A DNA stretch of 64,000 bases from Vitrella brassicaformis (Eukaryota > Sar > Vitrellaceae), in contig CDMY01000447.1 of the NCBI GenBank assembly GCA_001179505.1, positions 267,096 through 331,095 on the forward strand, in the 5' to 3' direction. Shown piece by piece: positions 24,373-35,063 of this stretch. The position numbers and the translations under genes were made by a program. The notes beneath the pieces are model-generated. The model ran no database searches. It saw only the letters and a program-made list of their open reading frames with translations, and was not told where the DNA came from. Each line of letters starts with the position of its first letter. Position 1 is the first letter of the stretch.

Positions 24373-25607
24373 CTACGTGTAGGCATATCGGGGGAACGGA
24401 CGGGCGATGGGCCTGTAGTAAGGCCGGCCACCTGAGACACACACACACACGAACACATGCATAAACATCCCGTGCCTTTTCATTCGTTGGTCCCTGTCCC
24501 TCTGTACCGATGGCAGTGATGCAGGGGTACGGCCCACATCGGTCAGTCCTCTTTCGGCCCCGCACGGTCCCGCGAACGGTATACCGGCGGCGCCGCCGCT
24601 GCACCTGCAGCTGCCGATTGGTGTCCGGTTCGTAAGTGACGCTGACGACGTTATCGCCCTTCCCGTCCGTGAGTGTGTAGCCGTCCTCGCTGGCGACGAG
24701 AGTGGAGCCATCGTGGAGGTTGAATGTGTATTTGTCGGGTGATGAGACGACGGAGGCAATGTAGTACAGGCCTTGCGTGTCGCTGGCGTGCTGCAGGCAG
24801 GGAGGCACACACGAACCCATGTCGACGAATGTCCGCCTGGGAGAGAAGGAAGCCTCTGTCATGTACAGCGTATTGACCGGTATTATGAGCGCAGTAAGTT
24901 TGTCGAACTCTTCTAGTCCGACGCCCATCAGATCGGGCAGCAGCCAACGCTCGAGGTCCTCCTGCACACCTGGCCAGGTGAGACGACAGAGGGACGCGTA
25001 TTCGGACCAATGGATGGATGGATGGATAACGCTTACGGATCTTGATGCCTTCGCGGTGGGCCGCTGTAAGTGTGCCATTGGCTGACACGCTGGTGTCTTT
25101 CATGACTGCGAAAGAACGGAGAATCAATGCATGCATACGTCTTGTGTTGCGCCTATCGGCTTACTGCCAACGCCAGCCACCACCAGCCCCAGCATGATGC
25201 CTGCCGTGGCAATGTACCCGAGCACCAGCAGGAACACCGCCCAACGCAAACGATTGTTGGCCGAACGCTCACGCAAAACCTGAGGAATCACACGCATCCA
25301 TCCATCCACACATCGACCGCTCATTTCGTCGTGGGGGCCGCTGCGTTTTCTGCGTTTCTCACCTGTCGTGCGGCTGTACAAACATCCTCGGGGCTGAACG
25401 TACCCTTTCCTGTCGTATCCCACTCCTGACGACGACAGAGTAAAGCACAGAACATCAGAACACGATGCATCAGGGCCTCATCTGTGTTCCCGGAGAGCTT
25501 GCCTTCAGGAGATCCACGAGTCGGTTCGCCTGGTCGCCCTCCTGGCCTTCACTCTTGTTGACGGCCTTCCTAAACTCCTCAGTGCGACTGGTGCTCACGG
25601 CCGCCAT
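24373..25607 (-). CDS. EF-hand-like single-pass membrane protein
   Basis: CDS complement(join(24373..24431,24508..24969,25037..25105,25165..25279,25363..25425,25503..25607)), 290 aa, phases all agree. Residues ~36-50 contain an EF-hand-like loop, DTTGKGTFSPED (Asp-1, Gly-6, hydrophobic-8, Asp-12), split from its entering helix (RLVDLLK) by an intron. A transmembrane helix follows (WAVFLLVLGYIATAGIMLG, residues ~67-90). The remaining ~200 aa contain a beta-rich segment (YTFNLHDGSTLVAS, DGYTLTDGKGDNV), a basic run (QRRRRRYTV) and a Tyr/Pro/Arg-rich tail. The first intron has a GC donor (CTGAAG|GCAAGC). Its start codon lies 55 bp from the start of the divergent gene at 25663. Function unknown; possibly Ca2+-responsive at a membrane. 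The EF-hand is single and may be degenerate. Confidence 0.75.
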
Positions 25608-25662
25608 TTTTGCTTCCCCCTCGACTCGTGAGTTTACAAGTCAAGGAAAGCATCAGAGCCTC
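25608..25662. promoter_or_regulatory. 55-bp interval between two divergent start codons
   Basis: Only 55 bp separate the ATG at 25607 (minus) from the ATG at 25663 (plus). The core promoters must overlap each other or the two coding sequences. Both starts are supported by what follows them: a traced six-exon frame on the minus strand and a signal peptide on the plus strand. Confidence 0.4.
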
Positions 25663-26491
25663 ATGATTTGGTTGCTTGTCCCGCTTCTGCTGTGCTTTTG
25701 CTGCCCAGGCAGCGCCTCAAACGACACCATTGCAGACCTTGAAGATCTCTCGTCGACACAACACGAAGATCTCTCTGCGACGAAGTCCCTGCTGGAGTCG
25801 TTGAGCACCTGCTTGGTCACAACAGTCCTCGACAATGCGTCATTCGCCTGTCCGTCAGCATCTTTGGGCTCTTCTTCTCTATTCTTGCTGGCGCACATCA
25901 GGTTGGATGGCAGCACTGGCGTGGAGCGGCTGCGCCAGTTGGTGGACAAACAGATGATACTCATGCGGACACCTGACGATAGATATGCCGGGGGCCCCGT
26001 GGCTGTGGATGCTTATCTCTCCGACGGGTCACATGTGGCACTGAAGCTCCTTAATGAGGGGCTGGCCGTGCGGACGGACGACGTGCCGGTGGATGACATA
26101 CTTGTGAGCACCAACAGTCGGTTCCCATGCCCTCATTCTCGTGTCCTCGTGTGTGTTGGTGTGTCATTGTCAGGGGGCAAAGGCGCGTCAGGGGAAGGAG
26201 AGTGTCTATGAAGCTCTGTCGGCTGTCTTGGCGCAGGACGACGCACAGCAGAGAAAGAGCCTCTTCACTTTGCAGCGCTTTCTGTTGCTCATGCCAGCAG
26301 CCTGCGCTGTGGCGGCTCTCGTCTCGTTCCTAAGATACCGCACCCTCAACCGAGCAGTCAGCAGGGACCAATGTGTGTCTGCTGCTGAGTTCAGCAAGCC
26401 AAGGAAAGTACGTCAGATGGCCAAGCTGAAAGAGAGACGGCGGGCAATGAAGGCAGAGGGCCAGGCAGGGCAGCGAATGGCGGGAGAGTGA
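25663..26491 (+). CDS. Secreted, membrane-anchored SNase-like protein
   Basis: CDS join(25663..26103,26174..26491), 252 aa. The start gives a clear signal peptide (MIWLLVPLLLCFCCPGSAS). Residues ~45-145 look like a divergent staphylococcal-nuclease fold: a beta-rich stretch (SLFLLAHIRLDG), then RLRQLVDKQMILM, DDRYAGGPVAVDAYLSDG and ALKLLNEGLAV, which match the order of the family's late strands and the helix with N-x-x-L-x-x-E-G-L-A. The catalytic Arg/Glu residues are not evident, so it is probably inactive. A transmembrane segment (FLLLMPAACAVAALVSFL) near residue 190 is followed by a very basic C-terminal tail. Similar SNase-like membrane proteins occur in photosynthetic eukaryotes. The SNase assignment rests on pattern only. 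Confidence 0.7.
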
Positions 26492-27257
26492 GGGCGTGAC
26501 TGAGTGAGTGAGTGTCCTTTCACGTGTAGGCTTTGTCTTTGCATGTCATGTGGGTGGGCACTGCAGAAACTGCGTGCGCGCACTTGGTACACGGTGATGC
26601 TGAGTCAAAGACAGACATACAGACACCATGGAGAGGAGTCAGTTGCTGGGGTGGCCAGACAGTAGTCTCTCTTGAAGAAAGTCGCCAAGATGTCATGTGC
26701 AAAATACCGGCACACACACACACACACACACACACATTTGACACACACCTCACACACACCTCACACAGAAGTGGCATTCCCTCCCACCCTCCACCATCAG
26801 AGGAATGCACCAGCAGTCAGTGAATTCTGACGACAAAAGCAAGGCTCTGTTGTCTGTCGGGGAGCTGGGCGTCTGAAAGCATCACTCAGCCTCCTCGTCA
26901 GCGTCAGCGACAGCTGTGATGGGGCTCACGGGAGGCAGAATTACTTTCACCCACTCTGACACACCCGACAGACAGACAGACAGACAGACGAGTATTTCCA
27001 CTGTGCCCCGGGGCAGCCAGCCAGCCAGCCAGCCAGCCATAGACAGATAGATAGGATGGATAAAGTACAGACCACCGCAAACACACCCATGCTTGCACCA
27101 CACCATCGTGACGTAACAACCCACCCCGGCCGGCCGGCCGGCCACCCAACACCCACCCACCCATACTACCCACCCACGGCCTATCTATCCCTCAGTGCGA
27201 TCCGATCCACGCCAGCCAGCCGTCGCTCAAAAAACATGTGTGTGAGTGTGTATGAGG
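26492..27257. other. Intergenic spacer between convergent genes
   Basis: About 770 bp with a (CA)n tract (26710-26735), a GACA tract (26965-26990), CAGC repeats (27015-27035), a GGCC run (27125-27145) and CCCA repeats. Reading frames are repeat translations. No gene seen. Confidence 0.55.
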
Positions 27258-28954
27258 TTAGAGGGTGCTCTGGCTGTCTGCGACACTGCCGCCCTCCTTG
27301 CTCATGGTGGTCGACGATGCTATGCTGCCGTCGCCGCTCACGGACACCGGGACAGTCGGTGTGGTGTCCTGCCGATCATGCCACGACCGGTTGAACGACG
27401 ACTCGGCCAGGTTGCTGCCCTCGGTGTTGATGATGGTCGATGGGTGCGTCAGGCAACCGGTGCTCGCGTTGCCTAAACCACATACACACACACACACACC
27501 TTTGCCACTATCCCCTCCTCCCTCCCTCCCTCCCTCCCTCTTTGCTTCCGTTGCTTACTGTCCGAGTCAGCATTGAGCAGCCCATCCCCGCCCTCCCGCG
27601 GCCGCCTGCCCAGCCCCACCACCTCAAACAAGTCCGGACCAGACGAATTGGGACTTGACGACGACGGGTAGGTCGGCAGGGCGGCCGCGGCAACCGTCAG
27701 AGGCTGGCCGTTGAGCTGGATCGGCGCGGAGGACTTACTGGGCGGTGCTGAGGATGCGACGACCGGTCGAGATCGGTTAGAGGACGCGCTGATGGTGGTC
27801 TCGCGGTCGGGCGCCACATCTGCGTCCTTCTCGCTCGCCGCCTTGCGGGGCGGACGGTGCCTGACCCGCATATAAGAGCAAAGGCAATGAGGACAAAAGT
27901 GACGGATGGACGTGCGTGGCTGACTCACCCAGGGCAACATGGTCCCGCTGCAACCAGCTGTCGGGTGCTGGTCGGCTCATCTGGGCTGTATTGGATCTCT
28001 TGCCGGAACCGCGCCTCCTGTGTCGGCCGCTCCGCAACGGTCACCTCCAACCACTGACGACAGTAAACACCACAACAATGAGGAACGACACACAAAGGGG
28101 TGTGTGCGTGTGTGTGTGTGTGTTCACATGCATTCTGCGCACCTCGGCGCCGCGTTTCTGTAGGTAGTCGGGTCGGAGCTTATCGACGACCCGCTGCCAG
28201 ATGTAGACGCAAAGCTCCTCTGCCGTGCTGTGCACAATGGGGAGCAGCTGAAACACACAACACAACATGAGATGGGTTGAGGAACGAACACCCCACAAGT
28301 CGATGGATAGATGAATGGATGGATGAATGGATAGTTCGTGCATCGCCCATTCAGTCACTCACCGCGCAGTCGCTCTTGGGCAGAGAGAAAAACGCCCCGT
28401 CCTCAGTACTGCGGCAGCCCAACAAACCGCACACACACCAACATGATGGTTTGGTTGCATGACACTCGACGCATACGCACGTCGCATTGTGTGTGTGTGT
28501 GTGCTCACGTGATGTTGACGTTTTGTTTGTTAGGGTCCGATATCTTGCTGTCGTAGTTGGGCGGGTAGCAGAAGGAGATGTGCAGCACGTCAGACTTCAT
28601 CGGCACCAACAGATGCTCATTCAATTCCTGCAACACACTCACACCCACAAGCTTCCACATCGCCTTACCCAAGGACGGATCTATGTCCTGCTTCTCTGAT
28701 CTGCCTGTCTGTCTGTCTGTCTGCCTTCTCTCCTCCTTGGTTGTGTGTTGTACCTTGCAGACTTCCCTGGCGACGCGTTTGAGGTCTCCGAAGTCCATGA
28801 CGTAGCCATCGCTGCCGACCGGCCCGCCCAGCCGGATGCCCAGCGTGTAGTTGTGGCCGTGCAGCCGCTCACGGAAGCCCTTGTACGCCACAAAATGCGC
28901 ACACGAAAACTTGAAGTCGGGACTACTCACGCCGACGTCAAACGTCGCCGGCAT
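27258..28954 (-). CDS. 6-pyruvoyl-tetrahydropterin synthase, PTPS-III-like
   Basis: CDS complement(join(27258..27472,27559..27860,27929..28053,28143..28247,28363..28408,28509..28627,28754..28954)), 370 aa. The first ~200 residues are a PTPS/QueD domain: SCAHFVAYKGFRERLHGHNY carries the zinc ligands His20, His32 and His34. The family's catalytic Cys position appears to be Glu29, as in the Plasmodium-type PTPS-III that makes 6-hydroxymethyl-dihydropterin from dihydroneopterin triphosphate and bypasses FolB in folate synthesis. A second family motif is DFGDLKRV (~54) and a third is the TTEDGAFF/VHSTAEELCVYIW region. After about residue 210 there is a Ser/Pro/Thr-rich extension of ~160 aa with no domain. 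An alternative ATG lies at 28975. Acts in the cytosol if the family pattern holds. Confidence 0.87.
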
Positions 28955-29204
28955 GGCTACAGCTGGTATCAACACAACAGATCACCCACGAGAGAACCAC
29001 CCGCCTGGAAAGCAGCAGCAGCGATTTCGTGGAGCACCCTAGGTCTGCGAGCTCAAATTTTGACAGGCATCTTTCGCTGCTTGAAGCGTGTCGAAGTGGT
29101 CCACTGGAGCGTTCAGTTGACAGTGAGCAGCAGGGCAAGTTGACCACACACTCTCATTCTTTCCATGTTCTGTCTGTCGTGCCACTCTGCAGGTGTGTGT
29201 TTGA
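28955..29204. promoter_or_regulatory. Divergent promoter interval, PTPS / unknown gene
   Basis: 250 bp between outward-facing start codons at 28954 and 29205. No repeat or open frame of note. Inferred shared promoter. Confidence 0.3.
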
Positions 29205-30733
29205 ATGCACATGATTCATCAGATCACAGCAGCAGGCGACCTGGCTGCGGCCACACACATGACGGCCTCTGTGATGACAGCAACCGGAGGTGACAACTCA
29301 TGCGGCAGCAACGCGCACATGGACCACTTGGTAAGTCGTGCAGAGAAGGCTCTCAAATCAATCATGCACCTGGTGTTGTGACTTGTATGTGTGCAGACTT
29401 TGCTGGACAACATCCGTCACACGCTCGTCAGACTGAAACAAGTGCACTCGCAGGTGTGTACCACCCATCCCTCTCTTCGGCAGCCAATGCCTGACTGCCG
29501 TGTGCATGTTCCATGTGTATGTAGGAGCCGCCAGATGCACTCAATTTCCTGTCTACGAAGGCTCAGGTGACACAGAGAGGGGAGCGTGCGTGTGCTTGAC
29601 TTGACGTGTCTATGTGTGTGCAGGAGTCGCCCATGAGTGCATCTCGCGTGGAGATGGCCAATCGGGTCCTGCGGGATCTGTCGTCGTCGATGGAGACCTA
29701 CAACGCCGCCATATCGCGCCTGAAGGGCCTGGCACTGGTACGCCTGACGGGTCTGTGCACAGCGTCTGACTGGCTCATCTTGTCCTCTCCCTGCCTGTGT
29801 GGTTGGTTCATGCAGCTGGAGGGAAACACCAAGTTGTTTAAGCTCCGCCCTCCGGAGGAGGCCACCACGTCACGTGGGAAGGAGGTAAATGATGCTACAA
29901 GTAGGTGTCCAGTCTCGCCCATATATCCTCATGTGTGTTGCTGCGTCCATGCAGGCTAAGGTCGGTGCCACGAGCTCTCGTGTCCATGCACCTGCTGCGT
30001 CCTGCTCGTCGTCGTCGTCGTCGTCGTCTGCTGCTGCTGCTGGTGATGCCTCTGACGCGGGCTCATTCGCGCAAGAGCTGTACGGCCTGCCAGTGGAATT
30101 GCTCCACGACGTCCTCCCCAAATACATCAGGCCGGACGAGACCATCGGCCTCGTCAAGATCAGCTTCGCCATCGCCCGCACATCACACGCCGGCAGCGGT
30201 ACAGTCGAGGCAGCGATGGCTTCGGCCGTCACTAGCCTCATCGAGCGCAATGGCCTTCGTGGCGTGCTCGAATACCAGCCGTCAGGTCAGTGGGGCGGCT
30301 GCCGTCGGGTCTTCCGACTCATCCGGCTTTTTTTCATACTGGAGAGGGGCGGCAACTGGGCGGACAGCGTGCCGCTGCTCAGCTTTGCCCACAGCTACAA
30401 GCGCATCCGACAGCTGCCCATTCAGCTTTCTACGGGTGCTGTGCGGCGTGGGACCGTCGGCAGCAAGGCGGTACTCGACAGTCGTCCGGCGAGCCTGCGA
30501 CAATACATCCTGTTCAGCCATCTGTTAGGCCAGGACATGATGCTGACGCGGACGGCAGACGGGAGGGAGTGGCTCGGTCTGAATACCGGGACGGTTATCT
30601 CGTACCCTCCGTGGACAGGTAATGTCATGTCAGCTTGCATGGATTCGTCTGTCCATCGGTCCCCGATCTCTTTGCTTGTGCAGATGGTACGTTGGTGTAT
30701 CGAACCTTACGTGGAATGATCATTGCTCGGTAG
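29205..30733 (+). CDS. Unknown protein, seven exons
   Basis: CDS join(29205..29330,29397..29453,29525..29566,29624..29737,29816..29884,29955..30618,30684..30733), 373 aa, phases consistent. An in-frame ATG at 29211 could also start it. The N-terminal exons encode a helical region (LLDNIRHTLVRLKQVHSQ; MANRVLRDLSSSMETYNAA). A poly-Ser/Ala stretch encoded by a (TCG)n run begins at about residue 145. The C-terminal ~200 aa form a compact domain beginning ELYGLPVELLHDVLPKYI, which faintly resembles an F-box start, followed by hydrophobic segments (VFRLIRLFFILE; YILFSHLLGQDMML). I do not recognise the family. Confidence 0.65.
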
Positions 30734-30792
30734 GCCGGCCGCACACACATCAGAGCACACGACGGCAGCAAATCTTATCCTCTGGCTTCAGA

Positions 30793-31173
30793 ATGGCCGA
30801 ACAGGGGTCACGTTGCGTGGCGCATGTGGAGCATCGTCGGTCGTCCGCTGCGTGTGCTCGCATTGCAGCACTGATCACCGAGCCAGCGCCAGTGTGGGGT
30901 CGGCAGAATATTGTCGACTGCACCAGCCGGCTGGGCCTGCCATCGCGATACGTCTTCTTGTGTGGCCACAGGCCGTCCGACCTCTTTGCGGCACACATCA
31001 AGATGGTCAAGTACGGTGATGGATCGACGGGCATCTCACTCTGGAGCAGTCGTGATTGCGAGGATGCCAAGAACAATCCTGCGGCGGCCCTCGCTCGCCA
31101 CGTGATGCGAAGCGACGCGTGGCTGATCCCAGCGGTCAACGAGGCGACATCTGCAGACATGTATGAGCAATAG
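30793..31173 (+). CDS. Possible small unknown protein
   Basis: Single open frame of 126 aa (MAEQGSRCVAHVEHRRSS... to ...ATSADMYEQ), 60 bp downstream of the preceding stop. Codon choice and amino-acid composition look coding (GLPSRYVFLCGHRPSDLF; ISLWSSRDCEDAKNN). It could be a short gene, or a displaced 3' portion of the neighbour at 29205-30733 if a splice site was misjudged. No domain recognised. Confidence 0.35.
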   Translation: MAEQGSRCVAHVEHRRSSAACARIAALITEPAPVWGRQNIVDCTSRLGLPSRYVFLCGHRPSDLFAAHIKMVKYGDGSTGISLWSSRDCEDAKNNPAAALARHVMRSDAWLIPAVNEATSADMYEQ

Positions 31174-31559
31174 GTGTACACACAGGGATAGATGCACGAG
31201 AGTGCAGTGAAGCAAGCAACATGGCAAGCAAGCCGCTGACGTATTTTTTTGTTTTGTGTTCAGGTGGTGGCGGCGGTAATGACTGTCATCTCTGTGCACA
31301 CTACGTTCTTTGGCGGTCATGCATGAGTGCATGTATTAGAAATGTAAACCAGTGGTGCCTTCGTCAATTTTTTTGGCGGCAGCTGTACAGTGATTGGCGT
31401 TCTTGTGTCTCTGCCGATAGCGACACCTGTGCATGTACTGACTACAGCTGAGCAACTAACACAATTGTGAGACTGCGAGCTCGCATGCATACGGCCCCCA
31501 GGCCCTCTTGAAAGTTTCTTTCCTTCTTTCTGAAGCAGATCTCACACAAAGGTCCGCAA
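31174..31559. other. Short intergenic spacer
   Basis: Nearly 390 bp with few microsatellites, which is unusual for this window. I see no gene in it; the 3' UTR of the preceding unit and the CEP104 promoter are expected here. Confidence 0.4.
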
Positions 31560-34500
31560 ATGGTGGAGAGTCTTTTGTTCACCGTTGTTGCTTTCACCAG
31601 CGAGGACCGCAGCAACGGAAGATCCGCCGACGCCTTGAGCCTTATCCATCTCACAGGTCAGGACACCGGCGGCTGGCAGAGCGAGGCGCTTTGTTCCTTT
31701 CCCCAGGAGCTTGTGCTGCAAGTAGAGGCGCGGTGCTGCGACATCGAAGAGGTGCGGCTTTATCCTCACCCGGATTGCTGCCCTTCAGAAGTCGAAGTCT
31801 GGGTGAGCAATGACTTTGTCGCCCCTGCGGACTGCTATGACTCGCCCTTCGAGATGCTGGGTTCAGCGTGCTTTGACCAAGACAACAAATGCGGAGTTGT
31901 CAAGAGTTTTGCAATGGGAACCTACGTCAAGATGGTCGTTCTCGGGAGGAGAAAGCGGGATGGTGAAACGGACAGCGCGAATGCCGGGAGGGTGGGCCTT
32001 CGAGCAGTCGAGGTGTGGGGACGGCGGCCCAAACGCACACAGCAGTCCAGCGGGGCGACAGAAAGAAGAAAACTTGACGGATCAGGCTCGTTTGACAACC
32101 TATGGATGAGTGAATCGGCAGTGAGAGACGCGCTGTTGGATGCTGGCATCCCGCTGGAGCTTCTGCCAGACTGTGAAGGCCTTCCCCTGCAGATGCTCGA
32201 CAAGTAGGTACCCTGCGGCACAAAAGAAATCCACGACATGTCTCACTTAGGCACCACGCGATGCGTTCTCGACTGCAGGTCTTCACGTGACCTTCTCTTG
32301 GAGCTGCGTGAACAGAAGGACGCCGCAGTCGCTGCTGAGAAGTTTGCTGAGGCGCAGCAGCTTCAGGACGGAATTGACAGCGTCACACATGTGGGATCGC
32401 TGCTCAAGACGTACGAGGTACGACACCGACCGAGACAGAAAAACTTGCACTTGGATGGAGTCGTGTGCTGCAGAAAACAAAATCTCGTCTTCTGTCGGAG
32501 GAGCGCTATTCGTCAGCCAAGAGCCTCACTGCTGACGTGATGGCACCGCTGGAGCAGGAGCGCCTACGTGTCGCCTGCATGTTCAATACTCGATGGTTCG
32601 AACAGGTCATAACGATTGAGACTCTGAGCCCCGCGGCGTGGACACAGCGGGAGCTTGAGCGGCAAAAGAAGGACCGAGAGAAGGTGCAGGCGGCCCGAGA
32701 TGCCAAGAGGGAGTATGAAGCCAAGTACAAGAGCGAGAAGGGGAAAGCAGGGCAGCTGAACGAGGAAGTACAGGAGCTGAAGAGGCAGAACGAGACGCTT
32801 CAGAGAGACATGGAGGTGAGGTTGACCACACGACAGACTCGAAGCAATCGTCACATGCCCGATCTATTCGATGTCGTGTGCAGCATTACCGTGAGGAAAT
32901 ATCGCGCTTTCAAAGGGAATCTGCGACTTTGACAGAAAGACAGGTCGCAGCACTCTCGTCTCGTTCACATTTAGGTGGCTATTGATATCTCTGTGTCTGT
33001 GCAGCGCCGTATCGAGCAGGAGGAAGCCAAGCGGATCGCAGAAGAGCAGCGCGCCCTCGAGGTGAGCGACTCAAACCTTTCCCTTCCGTCAAGGCAGGAC
33101 CTCATCGTGTGTTGGTCTTGTCATCAACTAGGCTGTTCGTGCTGAGGCCATTCGAGAAGCGGAGGAAGCCAAGCAGCAAGCCCTTGAGCGAGTTGAGCCG
33201 CCGCTTGCTGAGGCAGAAACGCTCATGAGCAGCCGGGGCCCATCGCCGGATCTGAAGGAGAGACCACAGACACCAGAGAAGAGGAAAGCGCAGCCCTACC
33301 TTACCGACATGACCCCTCAGGTATCACCTTCAGATGTTGTGGACATACCAGATATATACCCATCTGTAATCTGTTACTTACATCCGACAGGAGATATTCT
33401 TTGCGGAGAAGTATCACCAGAGCTATAACCAGGAGTTCCAGATACCCGGCGACACTGACGGAAGCCTTGAAGAGACGTTTTCCCAACCAGTCGTCGACTT
33501 CTTTGGCCGTGTTTGCTGGTAAGTGAGGCAGCAGCAATCAATCGCTTGAGTTTTGTTTATGCCTTTCAGCTATTTGTTGTGTGCCCCCGATTGGCGACGA
33601 AAAGAGTTCACCCTCGCAGTACTCGCTGAGAGCTGGACGGACTTCGTCTCTCTGTTTGAGATCGGCCAGCAAGGGGGAAGCGCCAAGGGCACGGACACGC
33701 TGTACTCGCCGGCTCCCTACACCATGTGGAAACACCTCTGCAAGCTGGTCGAATATGGCCTCTTGGTGAAGTTCGTGCAGGTGCAGCTGGCATCGCTGCA
33801 CCTGATTGCTACTGTCTTTGACTTCTTCATACTCCGACTGACCAAGCCGCATCTCAACAGTGGGCTCAAGGATATTGTCGGCCTGATCGTTGCCAAGCTG
33901 GGAGACACGAACATGAGACTGCATCAGGTAGGCTCACACGGAGACATCCACGCCATGCAGCTGTCTCTGTGTCTGTCGTCAGGCGTCTGAGTCTCTTGTT
34001 CCCACCATCGCGAACAAGGCTGGAGCCTCGCACCTGATCACACATCTAGTCAATCCGCCAGGTAGGATACCACCTCCCTTTCGAAGCAGACTGAGCCCTG
34101 TATCTAGCAATCTTGTGTCGCAGTTGTGGTAATGAAGGACACAGTGAGGTCACTGGATAGCGCAGACGGCACTACGCCACGTCGACGGGGCAGTTCAGGG
34201 AAAAAGGGGCTCAAGGAGATGACGCTCAGCCAACTGCACTGGAAGGCACTGACGGCACGGCTGGCCTCGGCACGCACAGTGGTGCAAACATGCGGTACGG
34301 GGATGAAGACACACCACACATGAAGGATATCTGTTTGTTTCTGCACTGACGTCAGGCCGTCCTTGTTTTGACTCGACGAAGTCTTATTCGGTGCCGTCCA
34401 TTATACCACTGGTCATCGACGGGCTGCACCACGCACACAAAGAGGTGAGCCAAGGAAAGCAACTGAGGAGAGGGAGACATGACTTCCGGATCGATCGATG

Positions 34501-34840
34501 TGTGGATATATGTGTCTCAGGTCCGTCATGCTGCCATCGAGCTGGCGGCCTTGCTCTTTCTGTTCGCTGGTGAGGACCTGTTGCCCTTCTTGCATGGCGC
34601 AGGGCTACCTGATAACGTGACCAGGCTGCTCAACGAGAGGTAAGGCGTGCAGCCGTTCATCGGTTCACACAAAGCTTCATGCTTCTTCACAGGTTCCACG
34701 AGATATCTGATGAGGATGTGCCGCTTCCCCGTGACGGCGGGCACCCAGAGGAGAGCGGAGAGGGCAACGACAGCGCGTGGTGGAATAGGAGACATGACAG
34801 TGCCAGAGCTTCGCGAAAAAGCCTCACTCCCAGCAGATGA
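31560..34840 (+). CDS. CEP104: Centrosomal protein CEP104-like (ciliary tip, TOG domain)
   Basis: CDS join(31560..32203,32279..32417,32474..32815,32884..32943,33005..33061,33132..33320,33391..33518,33570..33927,33983..34061,34124..34294,34356..34444,34521..34639,34693..34840), 840 aa, phases consistent. CEP104 binds tubulin at the ciliary tip and microtubule plus ends. Order: N-terminal jelly-roll domain (residues 1-~150, with DTGGWQSEALCSFPQELVLQ and SEVEVWVS), a coiled coil (~220-470) and a helical TOG domain (~490-760; LCAPDWRRKEFTLAVLAESW, VRHAAIELAALLFLFAGEDL). Animal CEP104 continues into a zinc-finger array; here the frame stops soon after the TOG domain and the next gene begins 223 bp later. 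Confidence 0.85.
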
Positions 34841-35063
34841 TGCCAATTTGCTATGCATGTGGACAATGATCGGAACAGTGACATGTGTACACACTTGCAG
34901 CAAGGAATTACGTATATGAATTGTATATCTACACGAAACATACAAAAGGGCACCAAAACGTCCCTGAACCTTCAGACACACCCAACAAGGGGAATTGTGA
35001 GTTTCATGCATGCAGCCCCCCCACGCCCCCCGGCAAAAAAAAACAAACAAACAAAAGGCAATA

